Shown: positions 53,573-62,818, counted from the first letter of the stretch. The stretch: 64,000 nucleotides of DNA from Alphaproteobacteria bacterium (GCA_022819905.1 JAJEGJ010000104.1:124001-188000); one strand, 5' to 3'. Program-made: numbers and translations. Notes: a model not told the origin generated them from the sequence alone.

Positions 53573-55332
53573 ATGCGGGACCCGCAATACCCGGGCGGTC
53601 CCTCTCAGGGAGGATTTGGCGCTACCGCGCCGCCGACGAGCAGGCGGTGGCGGCGGTCGTCCGGGCCACGGGGGCATCCGATGGATTGGCCCGCTTCCTA
53701 GTCGGCCGCGGCATCGCGCCGGACGAAGCGAATGGCTGGCTGCGTCCGGTGGGCATGCCGCACCCGCCGGGCGTGAGTTCGGTACTCGATCTGGATTGTG
53801 CGGCGACCTTGCTTGCGGACGCCGTGACGCAGCGGCGGCGCATTGGGATTCTCGGCGACTACGACGCCGACGGCACGGCGTCCACCGCCCAGCTTGTCCG
53901 CTACTTGCGGGCCGCGGGGGTGACAACCATTACGCACATTCCCGATCGGGTCGCGGAGGGATACGGTCCCAGCGCTACCGCGATCGACCGCTTCAGGGCG
54001 GCCCGTGCGGAGCTGGTCGTAACGGTTGACTGCGGCATCACTGCGTTCGCTCCGCTGCGGCATGCGGCGGAGCACCGGATCCCGGTCATTGTGGTCGACC
54101 ATCACGTCGCGGAAGCCGAGCTGCCGCCAGCGGCGGCCATTGTGAACCCTAATCGCGGTGACGACACGAGCGGACTGGGGATGCTGACGTCCAGCGGCCT
54201 CACCTGGCTGCTGATCGACCGCCTGCACCGGGAACTGGGTCGCCGTGGCGCGGGGGACGGCCTCCTGCCGGAGCCAGGGTCATTTCTCGACTTGGCGGCG
54301 CTCGGTACCGTCTGCGATCTCGCCCCGCTGACGGGCGCGAACCGGGATCTGGTTCGTCGCGGCATCGAGGTCCTCGCGCAGGGCGGCAATCCCGGTCTCC
54401 GCGCCATTGCCGCCGCCGCCCGCCTGGAGGAGCCCCCGCAGGCATCGCACTTCAGTTTCGTGTACGGCCCCAGGATCAACGCCGCCGGCCGGGTCGGCGA
54501 TCCGGCGCTGGGCTTGCGCGTTCTCGAAACTGACGACCCGGAAGAGGCCGTTCGCGTGGCTGGCGTGCTTGAGGACCTGAACCGGCGGCGTCAGTCGCTG
54601 GAGGCGCAGGCGTATGACGAGGCCGTGACGCAGGCAGAAGTGCGCGGTCCGGATGCGGGTCCGGCAGTGATCGTCGTCGGAGAGGGTTGGCATCCCGGAG
54701 TGATCGGGATCGTCGCAAGTCGCTTGGTGAATCGGTTTCGGCGGCCTGCGGTTGTATGCGTCCGTGATCGGGACCAGCTAAGGGGTTCGGCTCGCTCGCT
54801 CGCTGACATCGACATTGGCACACCCGTGATCCGGGCCCGGCGAGCGGGCTTGCTGGCGATGGGGGGCGGCCATCCGATGGCGGCCGGCTTCACCGGGAGC
54901 AGCGGCTGCCTGGGAGATCTGGTTGCCTTTCTCAATGAGGAGATCGCGCAGGCCCGGCAGCCGGACCCCGCCGTGGCCGACCTGCTGCTTGACGGCGTCC
55001 TGGCGGTGTCGGGCGCCAACGTTGCCTTGGGGACAGAGTTGGAGCGGGCCGGACCGTTCGGGGTAGGCAATCCGTGGCCATGCTTCACCTTTCCGCGGGT
55101 CTTTCCTGTTCAGGCGCGCGTCGTGGGTACTGGGCACGTCAGCTGTCTACTCGCCGATGAGACCCGTGGCCGGGTGAAGGCGATCGCGTTCCGGACCGAG
55201 GGAACTCCGGTTGGCAACGCCTTGCTGCGCGGTCGGCCACTGGACGTCGCCGGCCAAGTGCAGGTTTCGACCTGGCGAGGCCAGAGGCGCGCCGAAGTAC
55301 ACGTACAGGATGTCGCCAGGTGTCACGGTTAG
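53569..55332 (+). CDS. recJ: Single-stranded-DNA-specific exonuclease RecJ
   Basis: A 587-residue 5'-3' exonuclease of the DHH superfamily. Motif I is IGILGDYDADGTASTAQLVR. Motif II is VVTVDCGITAFAPL, and motif III, with the family DHH, is PVIVVDHHVAEAELP. LAALGTVCDLAPLTGANRDL, GPRINAAGRVGDPALGLRVL and GHPMAAGFTG (DHHA1 domain) follow. It acts in mismatch and recombination repair. The GTG start at 53569 overlaps the glpX stop. Confidence 0.95.
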   Translation: MNAGPAIPGRSLSGRIWRYRAADEQAVAAVVRATGASDGLARFLVGRGIAPDEANGWLRPVGMPHPPGVSSVLDLDCAATLLADAVTQRRRIGILGDYDADGTASTAQLVRYLRAAGVTTITHIPDRVAEGYGPSATAIDRFRAARAELVVTVDCGITAFAPLRHAAEHRIPVIVVDHHVAEAELPPAAAIVNPNRGDDTSGLGMLTSSGLTWLLIDRLHRELGRRGAGDGLLPEPGSFLDLAALGTVCDLAPLTGANRDLVRRGIEVLAQGGNPGLRAIAAAARLEEPPQASHFSFVYGPRINAAGRVGDPALGLRVLETDDPEEAVRVAGVLEDLNRRRQSLEAQAYDEAVTQAEVRGPDAGPAVIVVGEGWHPGVIGIVASRLVNRFRRPAVVCVRDRDQLRGSARSLADIDIGTPVIRARRAGLLAMGGGHPMAAGFTGSSGCLGDLVAFLNEEIAQARQPDPAVADLLLDGVLAVSGANVALGTELERAGPFGVGNPWPCFTFPRVFPVQARVVGTGHVSCLLADETRGRVKAIAFRTEGTPVGNALLRGRPLDVAGQVQVSTWRGQRRAEVHVQDVARCHG

Positions 55333-56231
55333 CTGGCGCCCCTGGTTCCGTCAGGACCGCCATCCTTCCGATCGCAGGGCTCGGTACACGTTTTCTTCCG
55401 GCGACCAAGGCTGTGCCCAAGGAAATGCTGCCGGTGGCCGGGCGGCCACTGGTGCAGTACGCCGTCCAGGAGGCGTTCGAATCCGGGATCGAACGAGTGG
55501 TGCTGGTAGCGGCTCCAGGACGGGATCTGGCGGTGCGGCACTTCGCGCGCGACCAGGAACTTGAGGCGGCGTTGGCGGCGCGTGGACGTTCCCAAGCGCA
55601 GGCCGAGGTCCGGATGTTGGCAACCCTTGGCGAGCGGCTGACCGCAATCGAACAGGCGGAGCCGCTCGGACTCGGCCACGCCGTCGGCTGCGCCACCCGG
55701 GCGCTCGGACCGGGTCCATATGCCGTGATCCTGCCGGATGACCTCGTTCTGGGTCATGCGCCGTGCCTGCGTCAGCTGCTGGATGTCCACAACCGGCTGG
55801 GTGGCACCGTGCTGGCCGTGACCAGCCTTCCACCGGAGGAACTCCGGAACTTCGGGGTGGTCGCACCCGGCGTCGATGACGGCATCGTGGCGGAGGTGCA
55901 GGGTCTCGTGGAGAAACCGGCGCCGGGATCGGAGCCGTCGCAACTGGCCGTGGTCGGCCGCTATGTGCTTTCTCCAGAAGTGTGTGCAGCGCTGCCCACG
56001 TTGGCGCCCGGCGCCGGTGGCGAATTGCAGCTGACCGACGCGATCGCCGCCACGATCGGAACCACGCCGGTCCACGCGGTACGGTTCGAAGGGCGGCGGT
56101 TTGACTGCGGGAATCCCACCGGGATGGTTGCAGCGGGTGTGGCCGTGGCGCTGGCGGATGCGGCACGCAGTGCCGCCGTGGCGACTACGGTCCGCGCGCT
56201 CCTGTCAGGGATGGACGGGGAGCAGGCCTGA
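55320..56231 (+). CDS. galU: UTP-glucose-1-phosphate uridylyltransferase
   Basis: A 303-residue nucleotidyltransferase making UDP-glucose. The N-terminus RTAILPIAGLGTRFLPATKA with VPKEMLPVAGRPLVQYAVQE is the GalU signature. Others are EPLGLGHAVGCATRALG, YAVILPDDLVL and GLVEKPAPGSEPSQLAVVGR. The start is a GTG overlapping recJ by 13 bases. With the adjacent phosphohexomutase it would supply UDP-glucose from glucose 6-phosphate for envelope glycans. Confidence 0.95.
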   Translation: MSRLAGAPGSVRTAILPIAGLGTRFLPATKAVPKEMLPVAGRPLVQYAVQEAFESGIERVVLVAAPGRDLAVRHFARDQELEAALAARGRSQAQAEVRMLATLGERLTAIEQAEPLGLGHAVGCATRALGPGPYAVILPDDLVLGHAPCLRQLLDVHNRLGGTVLAVTSLPPEELRNFGVVAPGVDDGIVAEVQGLVEKPAPGSEPSQLAVVGRYVLSPEVCAALPTLAPGAGGELQLTDAIAATIGTTPVHAVRFEGRRFDCGNPTGMVAAGVAVALADAARSAAVATTVRALLSGMDGEQA

Positions 56232-56327
56232 CCTGGCACGACTGATGGCGAGCGATTACGTCGATGCCCGCTCGATCGCCGGGCCTGGTGCCACTGGACG
56301 ATCGACTTGCCGTCGAGCCGCAGGCCC

Positions 56328-57734
56328 ATGAAGCGCCAGGGAAGCGGCGCGCGGCGCCTGTTTGATCCTTCGATCCTGAGGGCCTACGACATTCGCGGAA
56401 TCGTCGGCGAGACCTTGGGGTGCGCCGACGCACGGGCGCTCGGCCAGGCATTCGCAATCCGGGTATCGGCTGAGCGCGCGTCGTGCCGAATCGTGGTGGG
56501 TCGTGATGGCCGGCTGACCTCGCCCGCACTCGAGCGCGCACTCGTCAAGGGGCTCCGTGAAGCCGGCGCTCACGTGATACGGATCGGGGTCGGCCCGACG
56601 CCCATGGTGCATTTCGCCGACCATCGTCTGGCCGCCGACGGGTCCGTAACGGTTACCGGATCGCACAATCCACCGGAGCACAACGGTTTCAAGCTCTCGC
56701 TCGGCGGGGCACCGTTCTTCGGTAAGTCGATCCAGGAGCTGACCCATCCAGCGCCGCTCCCGCGCAACCCGGGGCCAAGCGTGGTGGAAGACCTTGGTGT
56801 CCGGTCGGCGTACGCCGCGTCCCTTGCGGATGGGCTCGCCGGCAAGGGACGCCCGCTCCGGGTTGCATGGGATGCGGGAAACGGCGCGGCCGGCGCGCTC
56901 CTGCAGCACCTTACGGCTCGCCTTCCCGGCGAGCATCACATCTTGAACGGCGCTGTCGACGGCCGGTTCCCGGCGCACCATCCGGACCCCTCGAAACCCG
57001 AGAACCTGTCGGAGCTCGCGGCGGCAGTACGGGCCGACCGTCTCGACCTAGGCGTTGCCTTCGACGGGGATGGGGACCGGCTTGGCGTCGTGGACGGCGC
57101 AGGACAGATCGTGTCGCCGGACCATTTGCTCTGTGTCTTCGCCGCGGACGTCCTGACCGATTCGCCGGGAGCCGCCTTGCTGGCAGACGTCAAGACCAGC
57201 GAAACCGTGTTTCGTCATATCTCGGAACTCGGAGGCCGGCCGCGGCTCGGGCCGACCGGCCATGCGCATATGCGGGCCCGCGTGCGCAGAGGGGAAGCGC
57301 TCTTCGCCGGCGAGCTTTCCGGCCACATCTTCTTCGCTGACGAGCACCCTGGGTATGACGACGCGCTCTACGCTGCGGTTCGGCTGCTGCGCGCGCTGAG
57401 TAGCGGACCGACGTTGGCGCAACGTTGTGCGGCGCTGCCGCGCACATTCAGCACACCGGAGATTCGCATCCCTTGCCCGGACAGTCGCAAGTTCGAGGTC
57501 GTACGCTCGGTCTGCGATGCGGTGATACGTCGCGGTGTTTCGCCGAACACCCTGGATGGCGTGCGTGTCTGCACCGAGCAAGGGTGGTGGTTGCTCCGCG
57601 CTTCCAACACAGAGGCAGCCGTGGTCACCCGGTGCGAGACCTACCGCGAGGCGGATCTCCCCGAGTTGCGTGCCGCGGTGCGAGGGTTGTTGATCGATGC
57701 AGGCATCGGCGCCGCAGAAGCGCTGGGCGTCTGA
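56328..57734 (+). CDS. Phosphomannomutase/phosphoglucomutase
   Basis: A 468-residue alpha-D-phosphohexomutase of the AlgC/ManB type. It has FDPSILRAYDIRGIVGETLG at the N-terminus. The phosphoserine loop is VTVTGSHNPPEHNGFKLSLG, the metal loop LGVAFDGDGDRLGVVDGAGQ and the sugar-binding loop ELSGHIFFADEHPGYDDALY. The C-terminal phosphate site is LLRASNTEAAVVTRCE (usual RxSNTEP, here with A after E). The ATG at 56328 is preferred over an upstream TTG. It follows galU by about 100 bases. Confidence 0.94.
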   Translation: MKRQGSGARRLFDPSILRAYDIRGIVGETLGCADARALGQAFAIRVSAERASCRIVVGRDGRLTSPALERALVKGLREAGAHVIRIGVGPTPMVHFADHRLAADGSVTVTGSHNPPEHNGFKLSLGGAPFFGKSIQELTHPAPLPRNPGPSVVEDLGVRSAYAASLADGLAGKGRPLRVAWDAGNGAAGALLQHLTARLPGEHHILNGAVDGRFPAHHPDPSKPENLSELAAAVRADRLDLGVAFDGDGDRLGVVDGAGQIVSPDHLLCVFAADVLTDSPGAALLADVKTSETVFRHISELGGRPRLGPTGHAHMRARVRRGEALFAGELSGHIFFADEHPGYDDALYAAVRLLRALSSGPTLAQRCAALPRTFSTPEIRIPCPDSRKFEVVRSVCDAVIRRGVSPNTLDGVRVCTEQGWWLLRASNTEAAVVTRCETYREADLPELRAAVRGLLIDAGIGAAEALGV

Positions 57735-57842
57735 CGGCCTCGGTGCCAGGCACGTCCGGCTTTGCACGCCGGGAGGGGCCTATCGGGGTGCCGGCAACCC
57801 GGATGGCAGCCAGTCAGGCGGTGGCGGCCGACCAAGATCAGC

Positions 57843-57871
57843 TTGACAGACATCCGTCTGCCTTTGATGAT
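57843..57871 (+). promoter_or_regulatory. Candidate promoter of the secreted MBL-fold gene
   Basis: A perfect TTGACA (57843-57848), 17 bases, then GATGAT (57866-57871). A second candidate, TTGTGC (57897) with TAGATA (57919) 16 bases apart, lies closer to the gene. Either could serve; I cannot choose between them from sequence. Confidence 0.35.
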
Positions 57872-57976
57872 GTGATCAGCGGGCGCAGGAATCGAATTGT
57901 GCGACCGGCAGACGCAGGTAGATAACGCCGTGTCTGGTGGATGCAGATGCTGGCAGCCCACTGAGGGAGATTTTCT

Positions 57977-58840
57977 ATGAGACGAATCGCTTCGGCGTTG
58001 GCCGTCCTGGCAGTGTGCGGTTTTGCGGCAGGAAGTGCTGTCGCAGACAAACACGGATCCGTGAAAGTCTATTGGACTGCTAGCGGCAAGTTCGGTCCAT
58101 TCAATATTCAGGGTTTGATCCCGACGTATCCGGAAGCCCGCGACATTTTGATCCCCATCAACATGTGGGTGATCGATCATCCCAAGGGGCTGGTGGTATA
58201 CGACACGGGAAATAACGTGGCGATTTCCGACGGCAACTGCGCCTCGCATTGGGCCCAGGGCAACTGTGATTTCCTGATGCCGAGCCAGACCAGAGGCGAT
58301 GTCATCGACCAGCAGCTTGAGAAGCTGGGGTACAGCACGAGCGATGTGAAGGTCGTCATCACCTCGCACTCGCACCTTGACCACATCGGCAACATCGAGA
58401 TGTTCCCGGACGCGATTCACGTGATTCAGAAACGTGAGCTCTACCAGGCTTGGTGGCCTGAGAAGTTCCAGCGCCCGAGCGGCGCCCACGTGGTTGGCGA
58501 CTATGACGAGGCCCGCGAGTTCAACTATCACGCCATTGACGGTGACATGGACCTGTTCGGCGACGGAACGGTCATGATCCTGAGCACACCGGGTCACACG
58601 CTGGGTCATCAGTCCGTCCGGCTTGAGCTGGCCAACACCGGCACGGTCGTTCTTTCCCAGGACGCGATCTGGATGGAAGAGAACCTCGAAGGTCACCCGG
58701 CTGGCCTGAACTACAGCATCCTGGACTACTTCGACTCCGTGAACCGGCTGAAGATGATGGCCGACATCCAGAACGGGCAACTGTGGTTCGGTCACTCCAT
58801 CCGACAGTACGACAGCATGGGCGAGAACTGGTACGACTGA
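57977..58840 (+). CDS. Secreted metallo-beta-lactamase-fold hydrolase (lactonase-like)
   Basis: A 287-residue protein with a signal peptide (ALAVLAVCGFAAGSAVA|DK). The metal motif SHSHLDHIGN (His131, His133, Asp135, His136) is followed by STPGHTLGH (His207) and VLSQDAIW (Asp229), enough for two zinc ions. INMWVIDHPKGLVVYDTG is typical of AiiA/AttM N-acyl-homoserine-lactone lactonases. Those are usually cytosolic; here the enzyme is exported. GAGGGAGA precedes the ATG. It is monocistronic with a strong terminator. Lactonase function is inference; other ester or lactone substrates are possible. Confidence 0.87.
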   Translation: MRRIASALAVLAVCGFAAGSAVADKHGSVKVYWTASGKFGPFNIQGLIPTYPEARDILIPINMWVIDHPKGLVVYDTGNNVAISDGNCASHWAQGNCDFLMPSQTRGDVIDQQLEKLGYSTSDVKVVITSHSHLDHIGNIEMFPDAIHVIQKRELYQAWWPEKFQRPSGAHVVGDYDEAREFNYHAIDGDMDLFGDGTVMILSTPGHTLGHQSVRLELANTGTVVLSQDAIWMEENLEGHPAGLNYSILDYFDSVNRLKMMADIQNGQLWFGHSIRQYDSMGENWYD

Positions 58841-58861
58841 CGTCCAGCGATCTTCCATCGA

Positions 58862-58903
58862 GAGAGGCTCTCCCCATTCGTGGGGAGGGCCTCTTCTTTT
58901 TTG
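58862..58903 (+). terminator. Intrinsic terminator after the MBL-fold gene
   Basis: A stem of about 14 bp (GAGAGGCTCTCCCC against GGGGAGGGCCTCTT, with two G-T pairs) and a 6-base loop, followed by TTCTTTTTTG. It starts about 20 bases after the stop codon. Confidence 0.88.
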
Positions 58904-58958
58904 TTCCAGCGTTGGTCCCCATGGTCGCGCGCCAGACCATCGGCTTCCTTGATTCCCC

Positions 58959-59900
58959 GTGTCCCATCCAGTCGAACTTCATAGCCTGACCAAGACCTAC
59001 GGCGAACGAACGGTCGTCGACCGTGTTTCGTTTCACGTGAGCCGAGGCGAGATTGTCGGTTTCCTGGGCCCAAACGGCGCCGGCAAGACCACCACTCTCC
59101 GGATGATCGCTGGCTACCTCGCGCCGACCTCCGGTCAGGTGACCGTCGCCGGCCATGACGTGATCAATTCGCCCACGGAAAGCGCGTCGGCGGTCGGGTA
59201 CGCGCCGGAGCGTCCCGCGCTCTACGAGAGCTTCGACGTCCTGGGTTACCTTCATTTTGTGGCCCGCGCCAAGCGGGTGCGCCGCGCCGACACCGCCAGC
59301 CAGCTGGATCGCGTTGTTTCCGCCTGTCGGCTCGAGGCGGTTGCCCGAACCGAGGTCTACAAGTTGTCGAAAGGGTATCGCCAGCGACTGGGATTGGCCC
59401 AAGCCCTACTCGGACAACCTGAAGTCCTGCTCCTCGATGAGCCGACGTCGGGACTGGACCCCGGACAGATTTCGGAAACCCGCGAAGTCATCCGGTCGTT
59501 CGGTCGCGACCAATCCGTGCTGCTGAGTACCCACATTCTGCCGGAGGTGACCCTACTTTGTGACCGGATCGCGATCCTGCATCACGGTCGGCTGCTTGCC
59601 ATCGATTCGCCGGCGGGGTTGGCGACGGCGGTCGGGCGAGCCAACCGGGTTGAGCTGCACGTGGCGGCTGGCGAGCCGTCCGACCTCATGGAGCGGCTGC
59701 TCGACATCAGCGGCGTGATCCGGGTCGACGTGGACGACCGACAGGTCCCGTACGCGGTCAACTGTGCAGTCGACTCCAGCGGCAACGTGGAGGCGGCCAT
59801 TGCCAGGGTGGTGGCCCGCGACTGGGACCTGCTGGGACTGCGGCGGCACGACCCTTCGCTGGAGGACGTGTTCCTGCATTACGTCGAGGGGGCGGCATGA
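58959..59900 (+). CDS. GldA-like ABC transporter ATPase
   Basis: A 313-residue ATPase: Walker [21 protein letters not shown], the GldA-type VGYAPERPALYESFDVLGYL, signature LSKGYRQRLGLAQALLG (SKGY rather than SGGQ, usual in this clade) and Walker B VLLLDEPTSGLDP. The C-terminal domain ends LRRHDPSLEDVFLHYVE. The start is a GTG. It overlaps the permease gene by four bases and begins a four-gene operon ATPase-permease-GldG-like-DUF4340. This operon type is widespread outside gliding bacteria, where its function is unknown. Confidence 0.9.
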   Translation: MSHPVELHSLTKTYGERTVVDRVSFHVSRGEIVGFLGPNGAGKTTTLRMIAGYLAPTSGQVTVAGHDVINSPTESASAVGYAPERPALYESFDVLGYLHFVARAKRVRRADTASQLDRVVSACRLEAVARTEVYKLSKGYRQRLGLAQALLGQPEVLLLDEPTSGLDPGQISETREVIRSFGRDQSVLLSTHILPEVTLLCDRIAILHHGRLLAIDSPAGLATAVGRANRVELHVAAGEPSDLMERLLDISGVIRVDVDDRQVPYAVNCAVDSSGNVEAAIARVVARDWDLLGLRRHDPSLEDVFLHYVEGAA

Positions 59901-60604
59901 GCGGAGTACTTGCGGTCTACGGCAAGGAGATCAAACTCTATTTCCGGTCGCCGATCGCCTATTTCGTCTTGGCGGTATTCCTGCTCGGGACGGGATATTT
60001 CTTTTCGTACAACCTGTTCGTTTCCGGTCTCGCAACTATGCGGGAAACCTTCCAGAACATGGGCCTGCTGGCAGTTATTCTGTTGCCCGTCGTGTCGATG
60101 CGCCTGTTTGCAACCGAATACAGCGCGGGCACGTACGAGCTCTTGGCTACGCTGCCGCTCGCGCCGTGGCAGGTTGTCCTGGGCAAGTACCTCGGGGCGC
60201 TCACGATGCTCGTCCTCATGGCGTTGGGAACGGTGCTTGACCTGGTGCCGCTGTATCTGTTCGGAGCTCCGGAGACCAGCACGATCTTCTCGGGCTATCT
60301 GGGTTTTCTGTTGCTGGGCAGCGCCTGCCTGGCGATCGGGCAGTTCTGCTCGTCTCTGACCGAGAATCAGATCGTGGCCGCGTTGGTGACGGTTTCGCTT
60401 CTCCTGGGTTTTTGGTTCGTGGGGCATTTGCAATCGTTTCAGACCGTGCAATTCCTGCGAGAGCTTTTTCTCTACGTCTCCTTCGCTTGGCACTTCGGTG
60501 AGTTCATCGAGGGATTGGCCAGGTTCGAGTCGCTGGCGCTATTCGTGCTCTTTGCGGCCGGAGCGCTGATATTGAACGTCTGCGCCCTGGAGTGGAGACG
60601 CTGA
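59897..60604 (+). CDS. GldF-like ABC-2 permease
   Basis: A 235-residue membrane protein with six helices. It starts GVLAVYGKEIKLYFRSPIAY then FVLAVFLLGTGYFFSYNLF. VVSMRLFATEYSAGTYELLA is the coupling segment of this family, followed by TLPLAPWQVVLGKYLGALTM. It lies between the ATPase and the GldG-like gene with a four-base overlap and a one-base gap, so all are co-translated. Confidence 0.9.
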   Translation: MSGVLAVYGKEIKLYFRSPIAYFVLAVFLLGTGYFFSYNLFVSGLATMRETFQNMGLLAVILLPVVSMRLFATEYSAGTYELLATLPLAPWQVVLGKYLGALTMLVLMALGTVLDLVPLYLFGAPETSTIFSGYLGFLLLGSACLAIGQFCSSLTENQIVAALVTVSLLLGFWFVGHLQSFQTVQFLRELFLYVSFAWHFGEFIEGLARFESLALFVLFAAGALILNVCALEWRR

Positions 60605-60605
60605 G

Positions 60606-62168
60606 GTGAGGGCCTTTCACGCGGGTCTGGTACTGCTGGCAGCCGTCGCAGCCCTCGTCGGAGCCCTCGCCATCCGACTGATTGCCAACGAATGGAACCC
60701 CGGGAGCCTGTTGCTCGGGCTGGGAGGGCTCTCGCTCGCGGTCGTTGGTGGCTATTTCCTCAGAATCCGGCTGCGAGCCGGAATGACACGACGCCGTGGC
60801 GAAATCGCCCTGTTTGCGGTGGGCGCGTGTGCGGTTCTGGTGGTCATAGGGGCTTTTGCGTCCCGCGTTCCCCTGCGTTTCGATCTCACAACTCAGGGAT
60901 CTCACTCGCTGTCCCAACAAACCGTTGACATGCTTTCAAGGCTGTCCGCGCCGGTGCACATTACGTTTTTCTATGACTCCGCCCTGCGCACTACGGTCGA
61001 GCTCTATGAACTGTTCGCCGACGCGACACCGCAGGTCACGGCCGAGTTCCACAATCCGAACCTCAACCCGGCCGCAGCTCGGCTGGCAGGCGTGCAGTTT
61101 GCAGGTACGGCGGTGCTCGAGAGCGAGGGGCGGCGGCACTTCGTGCATGGTTCGACGGAAACCGACATTGCCAACGGCGTTCTTCGAGTGTCGCTCGGCG
61201 TCAAACAGAAGATCTGCTTCCTGGACGGCCATGTGGAAGCCGATCCCTTCAGTCTCGAGTCACACGATCACCAGGAGGGGGCACCGGGTCATTCGCACGG
61301 CCTCGGGGCCAAGTTCGTCCTGCACGAGCGGCACGGGATGGCGAAAGCGCGAAACGCGCTGGAGACGATCAATTACGAGGTCGTCAAGGTAACCCTTGCG
61401 GGCGCCACGGAATCCCTCGAACCTTGTTCGGTTCTCGTGGTCGCGGGTCCCAAGACGGCGCTGCTGCAAGGTGAAGTCGAAGCGATACGCGCGTGGTTGG
61501 AGGAAGGAAACAACGCGTTCTTCATGCTCGACCCGTTCGTCGATACCGGTTTGGAGCCGCTGCTCCGTGACTGGGGTATCGTCGCCATGGACGCGATCGT
61601 GATCGACGATGCCAGGTACTTTTGGGCAGACGTCTCGACACCGACGGTGACGTCCTACAACCACCACAAGATCACGCGGGATCTGGCTCTGACGTTCTAC
61701 CCAGGGGTACGGCCGTTTGCGCCGACGCCGGAGAGGGCTCCCGGAACAGCGGTCATTCCCGCAGTGAATTCCTCGCCAGCCGCCTGGGCGGAGACCGACC
61801 AGGTCAGTGCCGAGCGGGACCCGGGCGAGCAAACCGGTCCGCTCACGCTGGTGGCGATCTCGTCACGGCGCCTGGGCGAGGCAACCGAAGAGACGGACGG
61901 GTTGCGGTCGCGCATTGTGGTCGCCGGCGACGCTGACTTTGCGCAGAACTCCTTCTTCCATCTCCTGGGCAACGGGAATCTTTTTCTCAACATCGTCAAC
62001 TATCTGGCAGAGCAGGAAAATCTGATCGGTCTCGAGCCTCGGTCCTATGATCTTCCCGAGATCAACATGACCAACCGGCAGATGAAGGGGACGTTCTTCT
62101 TCGCGGTGGTCCTGTGGCCGGCCCTGTTGGCGCTCGCCGGTACCGTCATCTGGTGGCGGCGGCGGTGA
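60606..62168 (+). CDS. GldG-family auxiliary component with histidine-rich insert
   Basis: A 520-residue protein with two N-terminal helices, one more near residues 75-95, and one C-terminal helix (FFFAVVLWPALLALAGTVIW). These enclose an extracytoplasmic GldG/IFT52-like domain: FDLTTQGSHSLSQQTVDMLS, VHITFFYDSALRTTVELYEL, CSVLVVAGPKTALLQGEVEA and FFMLDPFVDTGLEPLLRDWG. An insert at residues 219-232 reads SHDHQEGAPGHSHG and is absent from the ordinary family pattern; it suggests metal binding. It follows the permease by one base and overlaps the DUF4340 gene by four. Confidence 0.87.
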   Translation: MRAFHAGLVLLAAVAALVGALAIRLIANEWNPGSLLLGLGGLSLAVVGGYFLRIRLRAGMTRRRGEIALFAVGACAVLVVIGAFASRVPLRFDLTTQGSHSLSQQTVDMLSRLSAPVHITFFYDSALRTTVELYELFADATPQVTAEFHNPNLNPAAARLAGVQFAGTAVLESEGRRHFVHGSTETDIANGVLRVSLGVKQKICFLDGHVEADPFSLESHDHQEGAPGHSHGLGAKFVLHERHGMAKARNALETINYEVVKVTLAGATESLEPCSVLVVAGPKTALLQGEVEAIRAWLEEGNNAFFMLDPFVDTGLEPLLRDWGIVAMDAIVIDDARYFWADVSTPTVTSYNHHKITRDLALTFYPGVRPFAPTPERAPGTAVIPAVNSSPAAWAETDQVSAERDPGEQTGPLTLVAISSRRLGEATEETDGLRSRIVVAGDADFAQNSFFHLLGNGNLFLNIVNYLAEQENLIGLEPRSYDLPEINMTNRQMKGTFFFAVVLWPALLALAGTVIWWRRR

Positions 62169-62818
62169 GCCGACCGACTTTCAGCCGCCGAACGTTTCTC
62201 GTCTGGGTGCTGCTGCTGGTCGCAGTCGTGGCACTGGTGCAGACGGAACGAACCCCGCCCGATCCACACGATGCGCACGATCACGGGCCGGAGGGATTGG
62301 ACGACCTGCCCGAGGGAAGGTTCCCGGTCTTCGCGTTCGGAGAGCCGGAAATCGGTTCCGTTACCGTGGCGTGGAAGAGCCAGCACGTCGACTTCGAACG
62401 CGACCCGGACGGACGCTGGGTTCAGGCAAGCCATGCCCATGACCATGGTGCCGACGGGCACACGCATCACCATGGCGGCGCAGGGTCCGAATCGCCGGAT
62501 GCAGCGCAGATCGCCGAGCAGTTCGAGATTACCGCAAGAATGTTGGCCGACCGGGCGATCAATCCGGATCGGCCGATGGTGGAATACGGCCTCGAGACGC
62601 CTGACATCCTGCTGACGTTTCGTGATCGCCTCAACGGCGATCCGCTGGCCATATTGCGGGTCGGCGACCTGTTGGTCACCGGATACGCCTACTACACCGT
62701 GCTCGAGCGGCGCCCCAACCGGATCCTTCTCATTCCCCGTTATCAGATCAATCTGTTGCTGGCGCTGGCATTCGGAGACGAAGCGCCGTCGTTGGTGCCG
62801 GAGCGGGCGGAGACCTAG
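62165..62818 (+). CDS. DUF4340-like membrane-anchored protein, histidine-rich
   Basis: A 217-residue protein, last in the Gld-like operon. An N-terminal anchor (TFLVWVLLLVAVVALVQTER) is followed by two histidine-rich stretches: residues 34-41 (PHDAHDHG) and 89-103 (SHAHDHGADGHTHHH). The rest follows DUF4340 repeats: IGSVTVAWKSQHVDFERDPD and YGLETPDILLTFRDRLNGDP. VLERRPNRILLIPRYQINLL follows near the C-terminus. The GTG start overlaps the GldG-like stop by four bases. It is shorter than many DUF4340 proteins. Confidence 0.8.
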   Translation: MSRPTFSRRTFLVWVLLLVAVVALVQTERTPPDPHDAHDHGPEGLDDLPEGRFPVFAFGEPEIGSVTVAWKSQHVDFERDPDGRWVQASHAHDHGADGHTHHHGGAGSESPDAAQIAEQFEITARMLADRAINPDRPMVEYGLETPDILLTFRDRLNGDPLAILRVGDLLVTGYAYYTVLERRPNRILLIPRYQINLLLALAFGDEAPSLVPERAET

